DNA of 64,000 bases from Haloprofundus halobius (GCF_020097835.1 NZ_CP083666.1:496001-560000); one strand, 5' to 3'. Numbered from the stretch's first letter, positions 41,109-50,630 are shown. Notes: generated by a model from the letters alone, not told the origin. Program-made: numbers and translations.

Positions 41109-43511
41109 TCAGGCGGGCAGGTCGGCGGCCTGCTCGGCGCGCCGCCTCGCCTGCTCCAACTGGCTTCTCAGACGCGCCTCGGTTGTCTCGGCGAGCGCCC
41201 ACCCGAGTGCGTCGAGACTCTCGCCTGCGACGCCCAGCAGGTCGGCGAGCACCTCCAGTCGTTCGCCCACGTCCTCGGCGTCGCCGCGTTCGACGAGTTC
41301 GAGCGCCTCGTCGACGAGTCGTCTGGCGTGTCGCAGGAGCGCCAGCAAGAGCTCCCGCAGCGGCCCGAGTTCGTCGACGGCGTCTCGAACCCCCGTCCGT
41401 ATCTCGTCCAGTATCGACCGCAGAAACGTGAGGAACGAGCGGTTGCCGGTCTCGGGGGTGTCGATGGTGAGCGGTCCGTCGCCCGCCGTTCCGTCCCTCC
41501 CGGGTGTCACGCGGAACACCCCGACCTCGCCCTCCTCGTCGGTGATTTCGGCGGTGTAGGTCCCGTGTCGGTTGACGTAGATGCCGAACCGGTCCTCGCC
41601 GTCGGGTTTCCCGTCGTAGACCGGTCCGGCGACGTCCTCTTCGACCCGGACGTTGGCGACGCCGGCCTGCTCGGAGGCGTCGGCGCGGACTTTCACCGCC
41701 TCCTCGTTCGGGACGAGGGTGACGACGCCGTCGGCTCCCGCGGTGTACGTCCCGCCGTCGAACTCGAAGGTCTCGGCGTAGGGAGCGCGTCCCGCGCCGT
41801 TGACGGTGAGTCGGTGCGACTCGTGCGTGACGTCCGAGAGCGAGACGACGCCGTTCCACGTCGGGACGGCCGTCGGGTTCTCGCTTTCGAGCAACGCGAC
41901 GCTCTCGACGTTCGATTCCCGAAGCGACGGCGGCGTCGGCGGTCCGTCTCCGGTCGGCGTCTCGTCTGTCGGCGTCGACGCTCCCTCGCTCGCCCCGTCA
42001 TCACTCGCCCCGTCGTCCGTCTCGTCGCCGCTCGACTCGCTACCGTTTGCGCTGTCGGAGGAACCCGGCGGCCGCGTCGTCAGTTCGCGGACGACGCCGA
42101 CGACGCGGTCCCCGGTGTCTCCGGAGCCGTCGCCGCCGACGCCGCCGTACCGCTCGGCGAGCGTCGCGCGGTGTTGCGGGTCGGTCACGTCGGCGACGGG
42201 GTCCGTGAAGCGCGACTGCGTCCACGGGGCCGTCGTCGCCGTGAGGTGGTCGGCGACGGCGTCCTCGACGAACTCCGGGACGGTGAACTCGAAGCTCAAC
42301 TGCGGTCCGGTGAACCCGTCGATGTGTCGGAGCTCCTTGATGGTGGTCAACTCGTACCCGTGGTCCACGTCCTCGCGGTCGTCTACCTCGAAACCGAAGG
42401 AGAGGCCGGTCTCCCGCAACGGAACGCCGTTGGGGGGGTTCGCCAACTCGGCGTAACTGCGGACGACGAGCGACCCCGACAGCAGGTCCTCGGCGGAGAC
42501 GTTCGGGAGTTTCTCGTGTTCGTACAGCGGCGCACCGTCGAGTTCCGGGACGAGATACGGGAGTCGAAGCCCCTCGTCGCGCGGGAGTCCGTACGCCGCC
42601 GGGATGTCGACGGTTCGGTCGCCGACTTCGACGGCCTGGTTCGTGATATCGGCGATGAGTCCGTCGCCGGCGAGTCGTTGAAACGTCCGCGGTCGCTCGT
42701 TGACGCCGAGCGCACTCGCGTGCGACCCGACCTCCGAGAGGACGTTCGGTCGGGTCGTCTTCGGGTCGATGAACTCGTTGTTCGGCACGGAGTCTGAGTG
42801 GGCGCTCCCGGTGTACAGTACCGGGTCGCCGGTCTCACCGTCGACGAACACCTGAAACAGCTCCCAGTCGTGCCAGTGGAAGTTGGTCGTGAACTGGTCG
42901 AACGCGGAGTAGAGCCAGTACTGGACGACCGACAGCGACGAGTCGCGGTAGTCGACGACGTTATAGAACACCGCCGGTTCCGGCGGTGCGTCGGCTTCGC
43001 GGCGGTCCCTCGTGTATCCATCGAGTACGTCGAAGCCGTCGACGACGCGCTCGCCGTCGTGCTCGCTCTCGTAGCGACGCGGGTCGGTCGGGAACCACAG
43101 TTCGCGGGCGTCGAAGTGGACGTCCGGGGCGAACTGCTCGGCCAGCGCGCGGTGTTCGGAGGCGACTGTGGACTCCGACGACGCGTTCGACGGCGCTTCC
43201 GTGGGGCCGAGTCCCTCGACGCTCTCCTCCGAAGAGAGGACCGCCCCGGCGGCGGTGCCGCCGCCGACGGCGAGGGCGAGTGCACCGAGCCTCAGGAGGT
43301 CGCGCCGCTCGACACCGTCGTTCTCGGTCGAGTCGTCGATAGTACGCTCGTCGGTGGCCGTCCGTCGGTTTGCAGTCGTCCCTTCGTTCGGGGCCGTCGC
43401 TTCGTCGTCGGCCGTCCGTTCGCCGTCCGCTCGCTCGCCGCCGAGCGGCCGCTCCTCGTGGTTCGTCGTCGGTCCCTCGCTCGCATCGTCGAGACGGTCG
43501 TCGTCGGACAT
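41109..43511 (-). CDS. Large exported protein with HDWE motif and helical C-terminus
   Basis: An 800-residue protein. A long acidic N-terminal stretch (1-66) precedes ERRDLLRLGALALAVGG, a possible Tat signal. The first domain contains FHWHDWELFQVFVDGETGD, an HDWE-like segment resembling NPP1/Vps62-type folds; this is inferred from one motif. A Thr/Ser/Asp-rich linker (about 460-520), a beta-rich middle region (TVNGAGRAPYAETFEFDGGT) and a C-terminal helical stretch of about 100 residues (LLALLRHARRLVDEALELVE) follow. It is probably cell-surface. ATG 43511 is the first start that yields an intact protein. Confidence 0.78.
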   Translation of the reverse strand: MSDDDRLDDASEGPTTNHEERPLGGERADGERTADDEATAPNEGTTANRRTATDERTIDDSTENDGVERRDLLRLGALALAVGGGTAAGAVLSSEESVEGLGPTEAPSNASSESTVASEHRALAEQFAPDVHFDARELWFPTDPRRYESEHDGERVVDGFDVLDGYTRDRREADAPPEPAVFYNVVDYRDSSLSVVQYWLYSAFDQFTTNFHWHDWELFQVFVDGETGDPVLYTGSAHSDSVPNNEFIDPKTTRPNVLSEVGSHASALGVNERPRTFQRLAGDGLIADITNQAVEVGDRTVDIPAAYGLPRDEGLRLPYLVPELDGAPLYEHEKLPNVSAEDLLSGSLVVRSYAELANPPNGVPLRETGLSFGFEVDDREDVDHGYELTTIKELRHIDGFTGPQLSFEFTVPEFVEDAVADHLTATTAPWTQSRFTDPVADVTDPQHRATLAERYGGVGGDGSGDTGDRVVGVVRELTTRPPGSSDSANGSESSGDETDDGASDDGASEGASTPTDETPTGDGPPTPPSLRESNVESVALLESENPTAVPTWNGVVSLSDVTHESHRLTVNGAGRAPYAETFEFDGGTYTAGADGVVTLVPNEEAVKVRADASEQAGVANVRVEEDVAGPVYDGKPDGEDRFGIYVNRHGTYTAEITDEEGEVGVFRVTPGRDGTAGDGPLTIDTPETGNRSFLTFLRSILDEIRTGVRDAVDELGPLRELLLALLRHARRLVDEALELVERGDAEDVGERLEVLADLLGVAGESLDALGWALAETTEARLRSQLEQARRRAEQAADLPA

Positions 43512-43635
43512 GGCCCTCGGTTTGGTCGGCCTTTCAGACCGCTCGTTATGACTTTGTTGGTCGCGGGAGAGACGGCGGGCGATTCCACCTCTTCGGATGC
43601 GAAGGCTAGTTACGGTCGGCGGCGAAGCTACGAGT

Positions 43636-45150
43636 ATGCAGGCTGCACTCGTCGTTCTCGACGGCTGGGGACTCGGCGACCACGACCGGGGAGACGCCGT
43701 GAAAGCCGCAGCGACGCCGAACTTCGACCGGTTTCGCGAGAGCGGCGCGTACGGCACGCTCGACGTGAGCGGTCGCCGCGTCGGACTGCCAGACGGACAG
43801 ATGGGCAACAGCGAAGTCGGCCACCTCAACATCGGCGCTGGTCGGGTGGTCAAGCAAGCGTACACCCGAATCAACGACAGCGTCGCCGACGGCTCGTTCT
43901 ACGAGAACGATGCCGTGAACGACGCGTTCGACTACGCCGAGGAACACGGCGGGCGGATCCACTTCATGGGCCTCGTCAGCGACGGTGGCGTCCACTCCGA
44001 CCAAGAGCATCTGTACGCACTCATCGAGGCGGCGGCCGACCGCGGCGTCGAGGCGGTTACCCACGCGTTCACCGACGGCCGCGACACCGACCCGAAAGGT
44101 GGTGTGGATTACCTCGCGTCGCTCGAAAGCGTCGTCGACGACCACGGTACCGGCGACGTGGCGACGGTCTCGGGTCGGTACTACGCGATGGACCGCGACC
44201 AGAACTGGGAGCGGACCAAACGTGCTTACGACGCCATCGTCAACCGCGACGCAGAGTACGAAGCGCTCTCGGCAGTCGGAGCGGTCGGGAACGCCTACGA
44301 GCGTGGCGACACCGACGAGTTCGTCGAACCGACGCTCGTCGAGAGCGGGCCGGTGCTCGAAGACGGCGACGCGGTGTTCTTCTTCAACTTCCGGTCGGAC
44401 CGTGCTCGGCAACTCGTCCGGATGCTCGGCGACGTGCGTCCCGAGTGGCCGTTCGAGACGACGCCGCCGGAGATTCATCTCGCGACGATGACCCAGTACG
44501 ACAAGACGTTCGACTTTCCGGTGGCGTTCCCGCCGAACCAGCCGCGGAACACGCTCGGCGAGGTGCTCACCGACAACGGTCGCACGCAGCTACGGCTGGC
44601 AGAGTCCGAGAAGTACGCTCACGTGACGTACTTCCTCAACGGCGGTCGTGAGGTGGAGTTCGACGGCGAGATTCGGCGCATCGTCGAGAGTCCCGACGTG
44701 CCGACGTACGACGCGACGCCCGCGATGAGCGCCGAGGAAGTGACCGACACGGCGCTGTCGATAATCGGGTCCGACGACCCCGACGTGCTCGTGCTCAACT
44801 ACGCGAACCCCGACATGGTCGGCCACACCGGCGACTTCGCCGCCGCCGTCGCGGCGGTCGAAGCCGTCGACGAACAGCTCGGCCGACTGCTCGATGGCGT
44901 CCTCGCCGCGGGCGGACACGCGCTCGTCACCGCAGACCACGGCAACGCCGACGACATGGGGACGCCCGAGGCTCCGCATACTGCCCACACGTACAATCCC
45001 GTCCCGCTCGTTTACCTCTCTCCGGCGGGCGACGACGGCGGAAAGCGGGTTCGTGAGGGCGGCTCGCTCTGTGACCTCGCGCCGACGCTGCTGTCGCTCA
45101 TCGGCGTCGACCAGCCGCCGGAGATGACCGGCGAGTCGTTGCTGGAGTGA
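43636..45150 (+). CDS. gpmI: 2,3-bisphosphoglycerate-independent phosphoglycerate mutase
   Basis: A 504-residue enzyme of glycolysis and gluconeogenesis, interconverting 3- and 2-phosphoglycerate through a Mn-dependent phosphoserine. Asp9 (VVLDGWG) and Ser59 (GQMGNSEVGH) are the metal ligand and nucleophile. FNFRSDRARQL and TADHGNADDMG complete the alkaline phosphatase-type metal site. Length matches the bacterial-type GpmI. The ATG follows a divergent promoter region shared with the large exported protein gene. Confidence 0.97.
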   Translation: MQAALVVLDGWGLGDHDRGDAVKAAATPNFDRFRESGAYGTLDVSGRRVGLPDGQMGNSEVGHLNIGAGRVVKQAYTRINDSVADGSFYENDAVNDAFDYAEEHGGRIHFMGLVSDGGVHSDQEHLYALIEAAADRGVEAVTHAFTDGRDTDPKGGVDYLASLESVVDDHGTGDVATVSGRYYAMDRDQNWERTKRAYDAIVNRDAEYEALSAVGAVGNAYERGDTDEFVEPTLVESGPVLEDGDAVFFFNFRSDRARQLVRMLGDVRPEWPFETTPPEIHLATMTQYDKTFDFPVAFPPNQPRNTLGEVLTDNGRTQLRLAESEKYAHVTYFLNGGREVEFDGEIRRIVESPDVPTYDATPAMSAEEVTDTALSIIGSDDPDVLVLNYANPDMVGHTGDFAAAVAAVEAVDEQLGRLLDGVLAAGGHALVTADHGNADDMGTPEAPHTAHTYNPVPLVYLSPAGDDGGKRVREGGSLCDLAPTLLSLIGVDQPPEMTGESLLE

Positions 45151-45316
45151 CTGGCGAACAGGCGACGACGAATGTCGAAGGCGTACGAATCGCTCGAACT
45201 CCTCGAACCGCTCCGTGACCGGGCCGTCGCACACCCGCCTCTCCGGTTCACGGCCGCGCTCAGCGCACGGGGAGGGTTGGCCCCGTTCTCCGTTATGAAT
45301 CTCAGGACGGGACCGA

Positions 45317-45964
45317 CTATCGGAGTTTCACGTTCCGCTCGGACGCGTAGCGATAGAGCGGTCCCGCCAGGAGCAACGCGCCGACGACTGCCGCGGCCGC
45401 GACGAGACGGATATCGAATAGTCCGGTCAGCGAGTCGGTCGTGAGCGCGCCGAGCGACCCACCGACGAGCACGCCCCCGACGACCCACGGAGTCTCGCCG
45501 AGCGCGGTTCCGAGCAGGTACGACCGGAACCGAACGTCGGCGATTCCCGCGCCGACGGAGACAATGTCCGACGGGGCCGGAAAGAGGCGGCTCGCAGCGA
45601 CGCTCCGGACGTCGCCGGTCGTGTCGACGAACCGCTCGCCCGCCGCGGCGAACCGGCCGCTGCCACCTCGGATGTGACGCCCGAAGAGGTACGGCGGGAC
45701 GCTGCTCACGGCGACGAGAGCCAGCGCGATCGGAACCCAGGTGAGGTCGTGGGTGTAGCCGACGACGACAGCCAGAAGGGTCGTCGGCCACGCGAGAAGC
45801 GGCCGGACGAGCGCGACGAGCGTCAACACGGCGACGAACCGAACCGGGTCGGCCGCGAGCCATCGGAGACGCTCGAACAGCGCTTCGGGCGAGACGAGCC
45901 ACGCGGCGAGAGCCGTAATCGCAACCACCGCGCCAGTCGACACGAGAAACGTGCGGCGCGACAC
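45317..45964 (-). CDS. VTT/SNARE-associated (DedA/TVP38-like) membrane protein
   Basis: A 215-residue protein with about five membrane segments. The family core is visible in VSSVPPYLFGRHIRGG and SRLFPAPSDIVSVGAGIADV, the re-entrant region, with GETPWVVGGVLVG. Related proteins work as lipid scramblases or transporters. The GTG start (45964) reads MSRRTFLVSTGAVVAITALA, a first membrane anchor. It converges on gpmI, with 166 bases between stops holding no gene I can support. Confidence 0.83.
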   Translation of the reverse strand: MSRRTFLVSTGAVVAITALAAWLVSPEALFERLRWLAADPVRFVAVLTLVALVRPLLAWPTTLLAVVVGYTHDLTWVPIALALVAVSSVPPYLFGRHIRGGSGRFAAAGERFVDTTGDVRSVAASRLFPAPSDIVSVGAGIADVRFRSYLLGTALGETPWVVGGVLVGGSLGALTTDSLTGLFDIRLVAAAAVVGALLLAGPLYRYASERNVKLR

Positions 45965-46107
45965 TCAGAGACACTGCTCCGTTCGGACGGCGGTGTGCGA
46001 TGCAACGGTGTCGCAGTTCATACACCGGCTTCACGGTCCGCCGTCATACCCCTTATGCCTGAATTGAGGGTCTCGCTGTGAGGAACGAACCCGCTCGAGT
46101 ACGCGGA

Positions 46108-46569
46108 ATGGTTAACTCACACGCGCCGAAATCCGGTGACGTGACCGACGACGGTGACGCACTCGACGAATCTGCGGGTTCGGCGGACGCGACGGGGAGT
46201 CTCGCCGCCACTCGCGGCGAGCGCATCGAACTCGCCCTCGACCTGCTGGCGCACCTCGAACACGAGGAGTTGGAACTCCCGGCGGTCATCGACCGTATCG
46301 AGACGGTGACGACGGACCCGGCGACGACGCGCGAGATTCTCGACGAAGCCGAAAAGCGAGGAATCATCGAACGCGACGGGGCACGAATCCTGACGCGCCG
46401 CGGCGGGACGTTCGTCCGCTTCGAGAGTCAGGTCGTCACGCGGGACGGCGAGTTCGACTGTCGACGCTGCGGCGCGAGCGTCTCGACGGGGCACTTCATC
46501 CGGTTCGAGACGGGCGAACTCGGGCCGTTCGGCTCATCGTGCATCAGAAAAGTCACCGGACGAGAATGA
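46108..46569 (+). CDS. DUF5830-like protein with zinc finger
   Basis: A protein of about 153 residues. It has an acidic N-terminus, a helix-turn-helix-like middle (ELALDLLAHLEHEELELPAV, EILDEAEKRGIIERDG) and a small zinc-binding end: Cys-x2-Cys in FDCRRCGASVS and a Cys in FGSSCIRKVTGRE. The pattern fits the haloarchaeal DUF5830 family as I recall it. The start is uncertain; ATG 46108 is preferred, with GTG 46078 and GTG 46141 as alternatives. It may bind DNA or RNA. Confidence 0.78.
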   Translation: MVNSHAPKSGDVTDDGDALDESAGSADATGSLAATRGERIELALDLLAHLEHEELELPAVIDRIETVTTDPATTREILDEAEKRGIIERDGARILTRRGGTFVRFESQVVTRDGEFDCRRCGASVSTGHFIRFETGELGPFGSSCIRKVTGRE

Positions 46570-46604
46570 CGCGCCGAATCGGAGACGACGACCCGTCGGT
46601 CGCC

Positions 46605-47708
46605 TCACCGCCCGCGGCTGAGTTCGTCGATGAGTCGCTCGACGAGTTCGTTCTGTCGCTGGAGTTGCTCGTTCTGTCGTTGGACCGTTACTGTCAGCGT
46701 CTCCACCTGTGCCCGTAGTTCCTCGATACCGTCGCCCGTGTCGGTCGTCTCGGTCGTCTCGGCCGTTTTGCTTGCCTCGACCGCCTCGACGGACGCCGCC
46801 GTCTCGTCGCTCGCGGACTCGAATCCGGACCCCTCGAACGTCGCCGAGGCGGAGGAAGTCGCCGACTCCGGTTCGGTCACCGCCTCGGCGGCGACGCCGC
46901 TCGCCGAGTCCGCAGCGCCGTCGTCGAGGTCTACAGGGTCGTCCGGTCGCGTCGCGTTCTTCGGTTTCTCGCTCAGTTCGGTCGGGTTGGCCGTCAGCGG
47001 CGCGGGGCCGTCGCCGAACGAGACGTTCTTTCGGTCCTGCGACGGTTCGGCCTCCGACTCCCGAGCCTTCGCCTTTCGGAAGGCGTCGAGCGACGGGACG
47101 TCGTGATAGGTACAGAGGGCGTCTGTCAGCGTCTCGCGGACCGCGCGCGCGTCGTCGTTCGGAGCTTTGAATCGCTCCTGTCGGCTGCCGAGCGTCAGCA
47201 CGATGGAGGTGGCGACGCTGCCGTCTTCGAAGGTGAGGTCGGTCACGTCCGCGTAGTGAAACCCCTCGAAATCCTCGTCCCAGACGGGCGCGCCGATGTG
47301 TTTGACGACCCGGTCGCTCGTGACGACGAGCGTGAGTTCGCTGAACCGGAACGTCTGTTTCACCGTCTCGCCGGGGTCGGTGATTCCGGCCGCGCTGAGG
47401 ATGCCGGCGAGTACGGGGTGGAGCGCGTCCTGGAGGCGTTTGGACGGCAGGGAGAACGACTGTTCGCCGTCGAGACCGTAGTCGAGCGTCACGGTCGCTT
47501 TTCGCGACGCGCGCCCGCCTTCGGAGACGGAGATGCGTTCGGCGTCGTGCGGGTACTGTTCGACGGACTCGTCCGAGAGTAATCCCTCCGAGCGGTAGAT
47601 GAGCGTTCGCGTGGGCGTGACGAACAGTCCGTCCTCGCCGCCGAGGTTCACCCGGGCGGCGACTGGTTCGTCGTCCAGTTCGGTCTGGACGAGTTCCGGC
47701 AGGCTCAT
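46605..47708 (-). CDS. Haloarchaeal protein, DUF7115-like, with coiled-coil end
   Basis: A 367-residue protein. Residues 1-215 contain two PH/GRAM-like beta halves (GLFVTPTRTLIYRSEGLLSD and TLVVTSDRVVKHIGAPVW); each looks like a stress-response PH domain. An acidic linker precedes a short C-terminal coiled coil (EELRAQVETLTVTVQRQNEQ). The DUF number is from memory and unverified. ATG 47708 is about 30 bases from a TATA-like AATTTATCAC. It converges with DUF5830. It is probably cytoplasmic; function unknown. Confidence 0.75.
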   Translation of the reverse strand: MSLPELVQTELDDEPVAARVNLGGEDGLFVTPTRTLIYRSEGLLSDESVEQYPHDAERISVSEGGRASRKATVTLDYGLDGEQSFSLPSKRLQDALHPVLAGILSAAGITDPGETVKQTFRFSELTLVVTSDRVVKHIGAPVWDEDFEGFHYADVTDLTFEDGSVATSIVLTLGSRQERFKAPNDDARAVRETLTDALCTYHDVPSLDAFRKAKARESEAEPSQDRKNVSFGDGPAPLTANPTELSEKPKNATRPDDPVDLDDGAADSASGVAAEAVTEPESATSSASATFEGSGFESASDETAASVEAVEASKTAETTETTDTGDGIEELRAQVETLTVTVQRQNEQLQRQNELVERLIDELSRGR

Positions 47709-47839
47709 GGCAGGGGTGTCCCGGCCACACGTGATAAATTCAGGGGGTGCGACGGCGAACAGGAACACCGGCGTGAAACCGCCCCGCCGTGGACCGATAT
47801 GGGAAGGTTCAAGAGTCTCATCGGACAAGATGGAACTGA

Positions 47840-47988
47840 GCCCGGGTGGCTTAGCTGGACATAGCGCCGCACTCATAGGGTTCTGAGATTCGGTGCGGTA
47901 TCGCCTTGGAAGCCTCCGCCCCATGGGGCCTGCCGAGCCTCTGACCTGGGATATGCGGAGATCGTGGGTTCGGAGCCCACCCCGGGCA
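47840..47988 (+). tRNA. tRNA-Met (CAT), elongator, with 75-base intron
   Basis: Acceptor GCCCGGG/CCCGGGC with discriminator A, anticodon stem CCGCA/TGCGG and T-arm GTGGG-TTCGGAG-CCCAC. The anticodon CAT is at 47874-47876. An intron of exactly 75 bases follows position 37 (47878-47952). The elongator tRNA-Met intron of Haloferax volcanii is also 75 bases. Splicing depends on a bulge-helix-bulge fold cut by the tRNA endonuclease. Confidence 0.95.
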
Positions 47989-48997
47989 TTTTTCGACAGT
48001 TCGACTCGACGAGTTCTCGGCTCTTCGACCGGAGACACGCTCGTCCCTGCCGTTCGATAGTCGTTCGATCCTTCGGTGAGGGAAGGCTCGGCTCACCTCG
48101 CGACAGTTCACAAAAAGCGTCGACGGCGTACGAAGCCGTTTCCCCACTACACAAAACGACCCGGGCTGACACGACCCGGACTCTGACACACCACGGCGAC
48201 CGGTCGATGGTCGCCCTCGAGCGCCGTCGGATGGGCGCGGGAATCCGCGCCGCGACGGCGACTCTGCTACTTCGTAGGGTCGAACCCACCATAGTTTCGA
48301 GGTCCATACTCTCTTCGAATTTCGGCCGAACCACCTGTTAAATCTGGTTTGGGGGTCACTAATCGGCCATCGAGGCTCGAACAGGGGGTTCGTCGGCGTC
48401 GCCGTCACCTCCCTCGCGAGTCGCGTCCGCGTCGACGCGTCGCAACCGGACGACGACTTCGGAGCCGTCTCTCACGTCGTCTGCCACGACGCGCCGCCGA
48501 CCTCGAACGCCGTCGCACCGAGCGCTCCAACCGCGAGCGTGAGTCCCGCCAGCAGTACCTTCGTCCCGATGCTCGTCCGTTCTCCGACCGCCGGACAGAG
48601 TGCCCTCGCCAGAAAACAGCCTCTCTATTCTGTCGTTTCGTCTTCTACTGGACGCCGCTCGGCGGCGGCGCTTCGGTGCTGTTCGATTTTCGGGTCGCCG
48701 GATACAATCGTTCGATCGAAAGTACTGTCAACTTATTTGATAAATCGAGGCGTCCTCCCGTCAGCCCGTGCGTTGTCGTATTGGAGAGGGGCGAATAAGA
48801 CATTCTATCTCATAGTCAGTTACACGAGAAATTACATTAGATCGTGCATAAATGGTCGATCACCCCTTATGACACCCCTTCGTGGAGCGGCCTCTGCGAC
48901 GGTGAGCGCGCCGAGTCTCACACTCCTCGTTCCGACTGCGGGCCGTCTCCTCACACCAGGCGAAGTTACAAGCCCCGGTGCAGGCTATCTGTATCCG
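47989..48997. other. Gene-poor kilobase after tRNA-Met
   Basis: About 1 kb without a convincing intact gene. A probable gene remnant lies on the minus strand (48366-48624). The right part (48710-48860) is AT-rich, with runs such as GTCAACTTATTTGATAAA. I found no repeat of the tRNA 3' end, so no attachment site can be claimed. Confidence 0.5.
48366..48624 (-). pseudogene. Possible broken gene with membrane segment
   Basis: On the minus strand one frame reads GTKVLLAGLTLAVGALGATA then FEVGGASWQTT and stops at 48472-48474. The neighbouring frame continues ADDVRDGSEVVVRLRRVDAD and then an acidic tail. Joined, they resemble a small exported protein with one frameshift. No start codon is evident. 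The call rests on protein-like composition alone. Confidence 0.28.
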
Positions 48998-49282
48998 ATG
49001 GGTTCGAACACCGCGACGGACGCCGAACAGACGCCCGCGGGTCACCCGACGGCCGGGCAGACGTGGTTCGACGTCATAGAGGACGTCATCGACACCGAAA
49101 TCGACAGACAGGAGACCATCGAATGCCGCTTCGAGCAGTTGGAGGTCGACGTCCCGCTGCGAATGGAACCGAACGCCGAAATTGCTCGATGGCGGTTCGA
49201 CGGTACCGTTCGCGTCCACGTCGAGGGAACGCGCGGCCCGCTCTCGGAGTGGCTCAGATTCTGGTACAGCCGACTCTCGTAG
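48998..49282 (+). CDS. Small haloarchaeal protein (HalOD1-like)
   Basis: A 94-residue acidic soluble protein, with GQTWFDVIEDVIDTEIDRQE and the C-terminal half ARWRFDGTVRVHVEGTRGPL ending in LRFWYSRLS. It resembles the small halobacterial output-domain proteins in size and composition, but the assignment is weak. ATG 48998 opens a compact frame; upstream sequence is low quality. It lies about 75 bases before the lipoprotein gene on the same strand. Confidence 0.65.
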   Translation: MGSNTATDAEQTPAGHPTAGQTWFDVIEDVIDTEIDRQETIECRFEQLEVDVPLRMEPNAEIARWRFDGTVRVHVEGTRGPLSEWLRFWYSRLS

Positions 49283-49355
49283 CGCAGTCGCCTCCGACGC
49301 CGTTCGAGGAACCGGCGGCGAGAAAGTGATATGCCGGCTCTCCGTACTCGGGTCT

Positions 49356-50333
49356 GTGAGTCCGCTCCGTCGACGGTCGCTCGTCTTCGTCGTCAGTTGC
49401 CTACTCGTCACCGCCGGCTGTCTCGGTGCTCCGTCCCTTCCGCCTTCGAACTCCGACGACAGCGTCGCCCCCGGCGCGGGGGACGTTCCGCTCCCCGGCG
49501 AAGGACCGAACCGGACCGCCACCGTCGTCGACGGTGACACGGTGAAAATCGCGTACCCCAACGGAACCCGCGACACCGCGCGCCTCCTCGGCGTCGACAC
49601 GCCCGAGACGTACGGCGAGAGCGACCCCGACGACTTCGAGGGCGTCCCCGACACCGAGACTGGCCAGGCCTGTCTGAACGACCACGGCGAACGCGCCACC
49701 GACTACGCGACTGAGACGCTCCTCGACCGGGAGGTGACACTCCGGTTCGACGCGAACGAACCGCGGCGCGGCTACTACGACCGCCTACTCGTCTACGTCG
49801 TACTCGACGGTACGGATTTCAACTACGGGCTCGTCGACGAGGGGTACGCCCGCGTCTACGACAGTCAGTTCACGGCACGTGAGCGCTACTACGACGCCGA
49901 ATCGGACGCCCGAGCGGACGGCCGCGGTCTGTGGGAGTGCGCGACCGACGCCGAAGCTGAGACCGACGGTGGGTCGTCCGAGACGGCCGATCGCTCTGGC
50001 GACTCGCCGCTCGTCGTCGCCGAGATCCACGAGGACGCCGTGGGCGACGACCAGCAGAACCTCGACGACGAGTACGTCGTCTTCCGGAACGACGGCAGCG
50101 AGACGCTCGACCTGACGGGATGGACGGTGAACGACGAGGTGGGCAAGGAGTACCGTTTCCCCGACGGGTTCGCACTCGAGCCGACCGAGACGGTGACGCT
50201 CCGAACCGGCGACGGCGAGGACGGCGATGGAACGCTCTACTGGGGGGCGAGCGCCCCGGTGTGGAACAACGACGGCGACGAGGTGATCGTCAGAGACGGC
50301 GCCGGAACGGTCGTCGCTCGGCGGTCCTACTGA
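49356..50333 (+). CDS. Thermonuclease-family lipoprotein with lamin-tail domain
   Basis: A 325-residue exported nuclease. The signal (RSLVFVVSCLLVTAGC) ends in a lipobox (TAGC), so it is probably lipid-anchored outside the cell. The SNase domain has the Arg/Glu motif ARLLGVDTPETYG and the second Arg in GYYDRLLVYV, with VVDGDTVKIAYP at the start. A Ser/Asp-rich linker leads to a lamin-tail domain (LVVAEIHEDAVG, LDLTGWTVNDEVG). It probably degrades external DNA for phosphate or nutrients. The GTG 49356 start is chosen at the signal peptide. Confidence 0.92.
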   Translation: MSPLRRRSLVFVVSCLLVTAGCLGAPSLPPSNSDDSVAPGAGDVPLPGEGPNRTATVVDGDTVKIAYPNGTRDTARLLGVDTPETYGESDPDDFEGVPDTETGQACLNDHGERATDYATETLLDREVTLRFDANEPRRGYYDRLLVYVVLDGTDFNYGLVDEGYARVYDSQFTARERYYDAESDARADGRGLWECATDAEAETDGGSSETADRSGDSPLVVAEIHEDAVGDDQQNLDDEYVVFRNDGSETLDLTGWTVNDEVGKEYRFPDGFALEPTETVTLRTGDGEDGDGTLYWGASAPVWNNDGDEVIVRDGAGTVVARRSY

Positions 50334-50373
50334 CGGCTCTCGCGGGCGCGGGGTCGGAAGAGTGGGGAGGCGT

Positions 50374-50565
50374 TCAGACCGCGCGACCGGTCACGTCGGT
50401 GCCGACGAGGTACGTTCCGGCGGTGAGCAACGCGGCGGCGACGACGAGGACGATGCCGCCGACGACGCCGGCGAACGTCGACGAGGGGAGTGCGGTCGGC
50501 ACGAAGCCGAGCGTTCCGACGACCATCATCCCGAGGCCGAGCGTACCGTTTCGTGTTACGTCCAT
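50374..50565 (-). CDS. Small two-helix membrane protein
   Basis: A 63-residue protein with two membrane helices (TLGLGMMVVGTLGFVPTAL and AGVVGGIVLVVAAALLTAGT), linked by a short proline/serine turn. The family is not recognised. The ATG lies just downstream of an AT-rich stretch (TTCATTATGTGGACGACGAT on the minus strand). It converges on the nuclease gene. Confidence 0.68.
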   Translation of the reverse strand: MDVTRNGTLGLGMMVVGTLGFVPTALPSSTFAGVVGGIVLVVAAALLTAGTYLVGTDVTGRAV

Positions 50566-50630
50566 ACTCCGGCTATATCGTCGTCCACATAATGAATTTC
50601 GTTTTCGGTCCGCCGGCCGTCTCGCCTCTC

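Noticed and set aside
45151-45316. Small plus-strand frame starting near 45172 (MSKAYESLELLEPLRDRAV)
   Set aside because: The protein-like start soon runs antisense into the VTT-family gene with Arg-rich codons; not enough to call a gene or remnant.
47840-48997. Integration site at tRNA-Met
   Set aside because: No second copy of the tRNA 3' end was found downstream, and no integrase or phage gene is present.
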